From positions 1 through 17,189 of the forward strand of contig CALGUD010000138.1 of the NCBI GenBank assembly GCA_937901915.1: a stretch of DNA of 17,189 bases, read 5' to 3'. This document shows, piece after piece, positions 15,685-17,189 of the stretch. Each line of letters starts with the position of its first letter. Position 1 is the stretch's first letter. The position numbers were made by a program, and so were the translations under genes. The DNA comes from an uncultured Flavobacteriaceae bacterium. Lineage in GTDB: Bacteria > Bacteroidota > Bacteroidia > Flavobacteriales > Flavobacteriaceae. The notes beneath the pieces were generated by a model. It ran no database searches. It had not been told where the DNA came from and saw only the letters and a list, made by a program, of their open reading frames with translations.

Positions 15685-16290
15685 ATGAGCAAAGATTTAC
15701 TAATGATATTTACCAGAAACCCTGAATTGGGCAAAGTAAAAACCCGCCTTGCAAAAACGACAGGAAATAAAGCCGCTTTAGAAATTTATAAATTTTTGCT
15801 TCACCATACCTTTACAATTACAAATAGATTAAATTGTGATAAAATTGTTTACTATTCGGATACTGTTAACCAAAATGACATTTGGAATCTCAATTATCAA
15901 AAAAGAGAACAGAAAGGGGACGATCTCGGGGAACGAATGCTGAATGCTTTTTCAAAAAATTTAAGGAATTATGATAAGGTAATTATTATAGGAAGCGATA
16001 TCTACGAATTAAAAACTGAACATATAGAACAGGCATTCCAAAAACTAAACAACCATAATGTAGTAATCGGTCCGGCTAAAGACGGAGGTTATTATTTGTT
16101 AGGATTAAAATCGCTGAAACCAGAGATTTTTAAAAATAAAAATTGGGGAACTTCCTCGGTATTAAAAAATACCATACAGGATTTAAAAAACGAAAATGTA
16201 CATTTGTTAGAAGCGTTAAATGATATTGATACTTACGAAGATTTGAAAGGCAATGTAGTATTTAAACCATTTATAAAACACATTCAATAA
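15685..16290 (+). CDS. TIGR04282/DUF2064 glycosyltransferase-like protein, arsenosugar pathway
   Basis: A 201-residue nucleotidyl/glycosyl transferase of the GT-A fold, the type found next to ArsS-family radical SAM proteins. I start it at the ATG at 15685 (MSKDLLMIFTRNPELGK), because an in-frame ATG at 15655 would overlap the end of arsS and adds only non-family residues. Motifs in order: FTRNPELGKVKTRLA (nucleotide-binding start), KGDDLGERM, IIIGSDIYEL (GT-A Asp), GPAKDGGYYLLGL, NWGTSSVL and LNDIDTYEDL. It probably moves a sugar or glycerol-type group in completing the arsenosugar, but the substrate is not established from sequence. It is tightly coupled to arsS (8 bases) and to the phosphorylase (4 bases). 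Confidence 0.88.
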   Translation: MSKDLLMIFTRNPELGKVKTRLAKTTGNKAALEIYKFLLHHTFTITNRLNCDKIVYYSDTVNQNDIWNLNYQKREQKGDDLGERMLNAFSKNLRNYDKVIIIGSDIYELKTEHIEQAFQKLNNHNVVIGPAKDGGYYLLGLKSLKPEIFKNKNWGTSSVLKNTIQDLKNENVHLLEALNDIDTYEDLKGNVVFKPFIKHIQ

Positions 16291-16294
16291 AAAC

Positions 16295-17110
16295 ATGAAG
16301 ATAATACAACTAAAAGAATCTACTGAATATTTAAAAAGTAAAGGATTTGAAAGTCCTGAAATAGGGATTGTATTAGGTACCGGGCTGGGTAAACTTGCCG
16401 ATGAAATTGAAAATCCAATCGTAGCACATTACAACCATATTCCATATTTTCCTTTAGCAACAGTAGAATTTCACTCCGGCAAACTTATATATGGAGACTT
16501 AGGAGGAAAAAAAGTTGTGGTCATGTCCGGCCGGTTTCACTTATATGAAGGCTATGATTTTATAGACATCACCTACCCGATTCGTGTTATGCATATGTTA
16601 GGAATTAAACATTTACTCATTTCAAATGCTGCCGGTGCAATTAACCCCTCATATAATAAAGGTGACCTTATGCTTATTGAAGATCATATTAACCTTCAGG
16701 GCGGATCTCCTTTAGCCTTTAAAGGTGTAGGTCAATTTGGCGAACGATTTGTTGATATGAGCAACCCATATGACGTTGAAATGAAAAAGAAACTAACCAA
16801 CATTGCCAAAACTCATGATATTATCTTACAGCAAGGAGTATATGCATCTGTAGTTGGGCCTCAGTTAGAAACCAAAGCGGAGTATCGTTATTTAAAAATC
16901 ATAGGAGCCGATGCGGTTGGCATGAGTACAGTTCCGGAAGTTATTGTAGCTAACCACTTAAAACTGCCGGTTGTTGCAGTATCTGTTTTAACAGATGAAT
17001 GTGATCCGGATAATCTGGAACCTGTTGATGTACAAGAAATAATTGCCGTAGCAGAAAAAGCCGAACCAAAAATGGTGATACTTTTTGAAGAATTGATAAA
17101 GCAATTATAA
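16295..17110 (+). CDS. Purine nucleoside phosphorylase, trimeric (PNP/MTAP) family
   Basis: A 271-residue phosphorylase that splits purine nucleosides with phosphate to free base and sugar 1-phosphate. Seen: phosphate-binding GIVLGTGLG (24-32), VEFHSGKL (57-64), MSGRFHLYEGY (77-87), SNAAGAINP (110-118), GDLMLIEDHINL (123-134), GPQLETKAEYR (E192 equals human PNP Glu201) and GADAVGMSTVPEVIVA (204-219). At the base-selecting position, 6-oxopurine-specific enzymes have Asn; here LTDECDPDN places Asp234 there, as in methylthioadenosine phosphorylase. That suits removal of adenine from an adenosyl-arsenical, an inference backed by the operon with arsS. It starts 4 bases after the transferase. General purine salvage is the alternative role. 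The gene is complete and ends 79 bases before the window edge. Confidence 0.9.
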   Translation: MKIIQLKESTEYLKSKGFESPEIGIVLGTGLGKLADEIENPIVAHYNHIPYFPLATVEFHSGKLIYGDLGGKKVVVMSGRFHLYEGYDFIDITYPIRVMHMLGIKHLLISNAAGAINPSYNKGDLMLIEDHINLQGGSPLAFKGVGQFGERFVDMSNPYDVEMKKKLTNIAKTHDIILQQGVYASVVGPQLETKAEYRYLKIIGADAVGMSTVPEVIVANHLKLPVVAVSVLTDECDPDNLEPVDVQEIIAVAEKAEPKMVILFEELIKQL

Positions 17111-17112
17111 TG

Positions 17113-17189
17113 AAGAGGCTGTCTAAAAAGGACTTAAAACTGTCTGTTCGAGCGCACGCGTGTCGCTGAAGCTTTAGCGTAAGCACAGT
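17113..17189. repeat. Probable dispersed-repeat or insertion-sequence edge at the window end
   Basis: Directly after the phosphorylase stop comes GAGGCTGTCTAAAAAGG, which resembles terminal inverted repeats of Bacteroidota insertion sequences. It is followed by CTGTCTGTTCGAGCGCACG, which resembles a dispersed Bacteroidota repeat. The last 50 bases are much more G+C-rich than the neighbouring gene and hold two palindromes: CACGCGTG (17155-17162) and the near-perfect CGCTGAAGCTTTAGCG (17164-17179). No coding frame is evident. Resemblance is from memory, not a search. Confidence 0.4.

Overview
The window looks like a piece of a Bacteroidota genome, most likely a marine or environmental flavobacterium. 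It is AT-rich (visibly higher in A+T from about 800 onward) and start codons mostly lack a clear Shine-Dalgarno sequence. One TAnnTTTG-type -7 box is visible, and the gene families present (Bacteroidota-style contractile injection system accessory genes, OMP_b-brl_2 barrel, arsenosugar genes) are typical of that phylum. All family assignments come from reading the proteins; no database was searched.

Layout. (1) 1-815 is a mosaic of broken genes. A reverse-strand piece of a HAMP-repeat sensor kinase is joined at about 207-215 to a reverse-strand internal piece of a GH3 beta-glucosidase (BglX type). That piece is joined at about 795-812 to the forward-strand C-terminal third or so of a contractile injection system (CIS) tape measure protein. 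Both joins fall in short stretches readable as either parent, so this is either a real rearrangement or an assembly chimera at a contig end. (2) 694-10172 is the distal part of an extracellular contractile injection system (eCIS) locus on the + strand: tape measure fragment, a DUF4157 (eCIS core) protein with a caspase-like His-Gly/Ala-Cys C-terminal domain, a 1535-residue protein with two DUF4157 domains and a probable nuclease C-terminus, a small candidate immunity protein, and the locus AAA+ ATPase. The structural genes (sheath, tube, baseplate, spike) are not in the window and would be expected upstream, beyond the broken left end. (3) 10269-13319 holds a reverse-strand four-TM protein of unknown function, then, after an inverted repeat, a forward pair: a small membrane protein with a TPR-like tail and an N-acetylmuramidase with a peptidoglycan-binding domain. 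These may be accessory to the injection system. (4) 13425-17110 is an arsenosugar biosynthesis group: an AhpD-like protein, an outer-membrane beta-barrel protein with its own promoter and terminator, the radical SAM protein ArsS, a TIGR04282/DUF2064 transferase and a trimeric-type purine nucleoside phosphorylase. The methyltransferase ArsM is not in the window. (5) 17113-17189 looks like the edge of a dispersed repeat or insertion sequence, which would explain why the sequence ends here.

How they work together. In eCIS particles the tape measure sets tube length and the AAA+ ATPase is thought to act in assembly or cargo handling; DUF4157 proteins are commonly cargo or cargo-loading proteins. 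The two DUF4157 genes therefore read as a toxin payload module with different predicted activities: a clan CD-like cysteine protease and a His-Asn metal-dependent nuclease. Only the nuclease gene is followed by a candidate immunity gene. The muramidase could open the producer's wall for particle release or anchoring. In the arsenosugar group, ArsS would put the 5'-deoxyadenosyl group on methylated arsenic, the phosphorylase (with Asp where 6-oxopurine-specific enzymes have Asn) would remove adenine, and the transferase would build the sugar.
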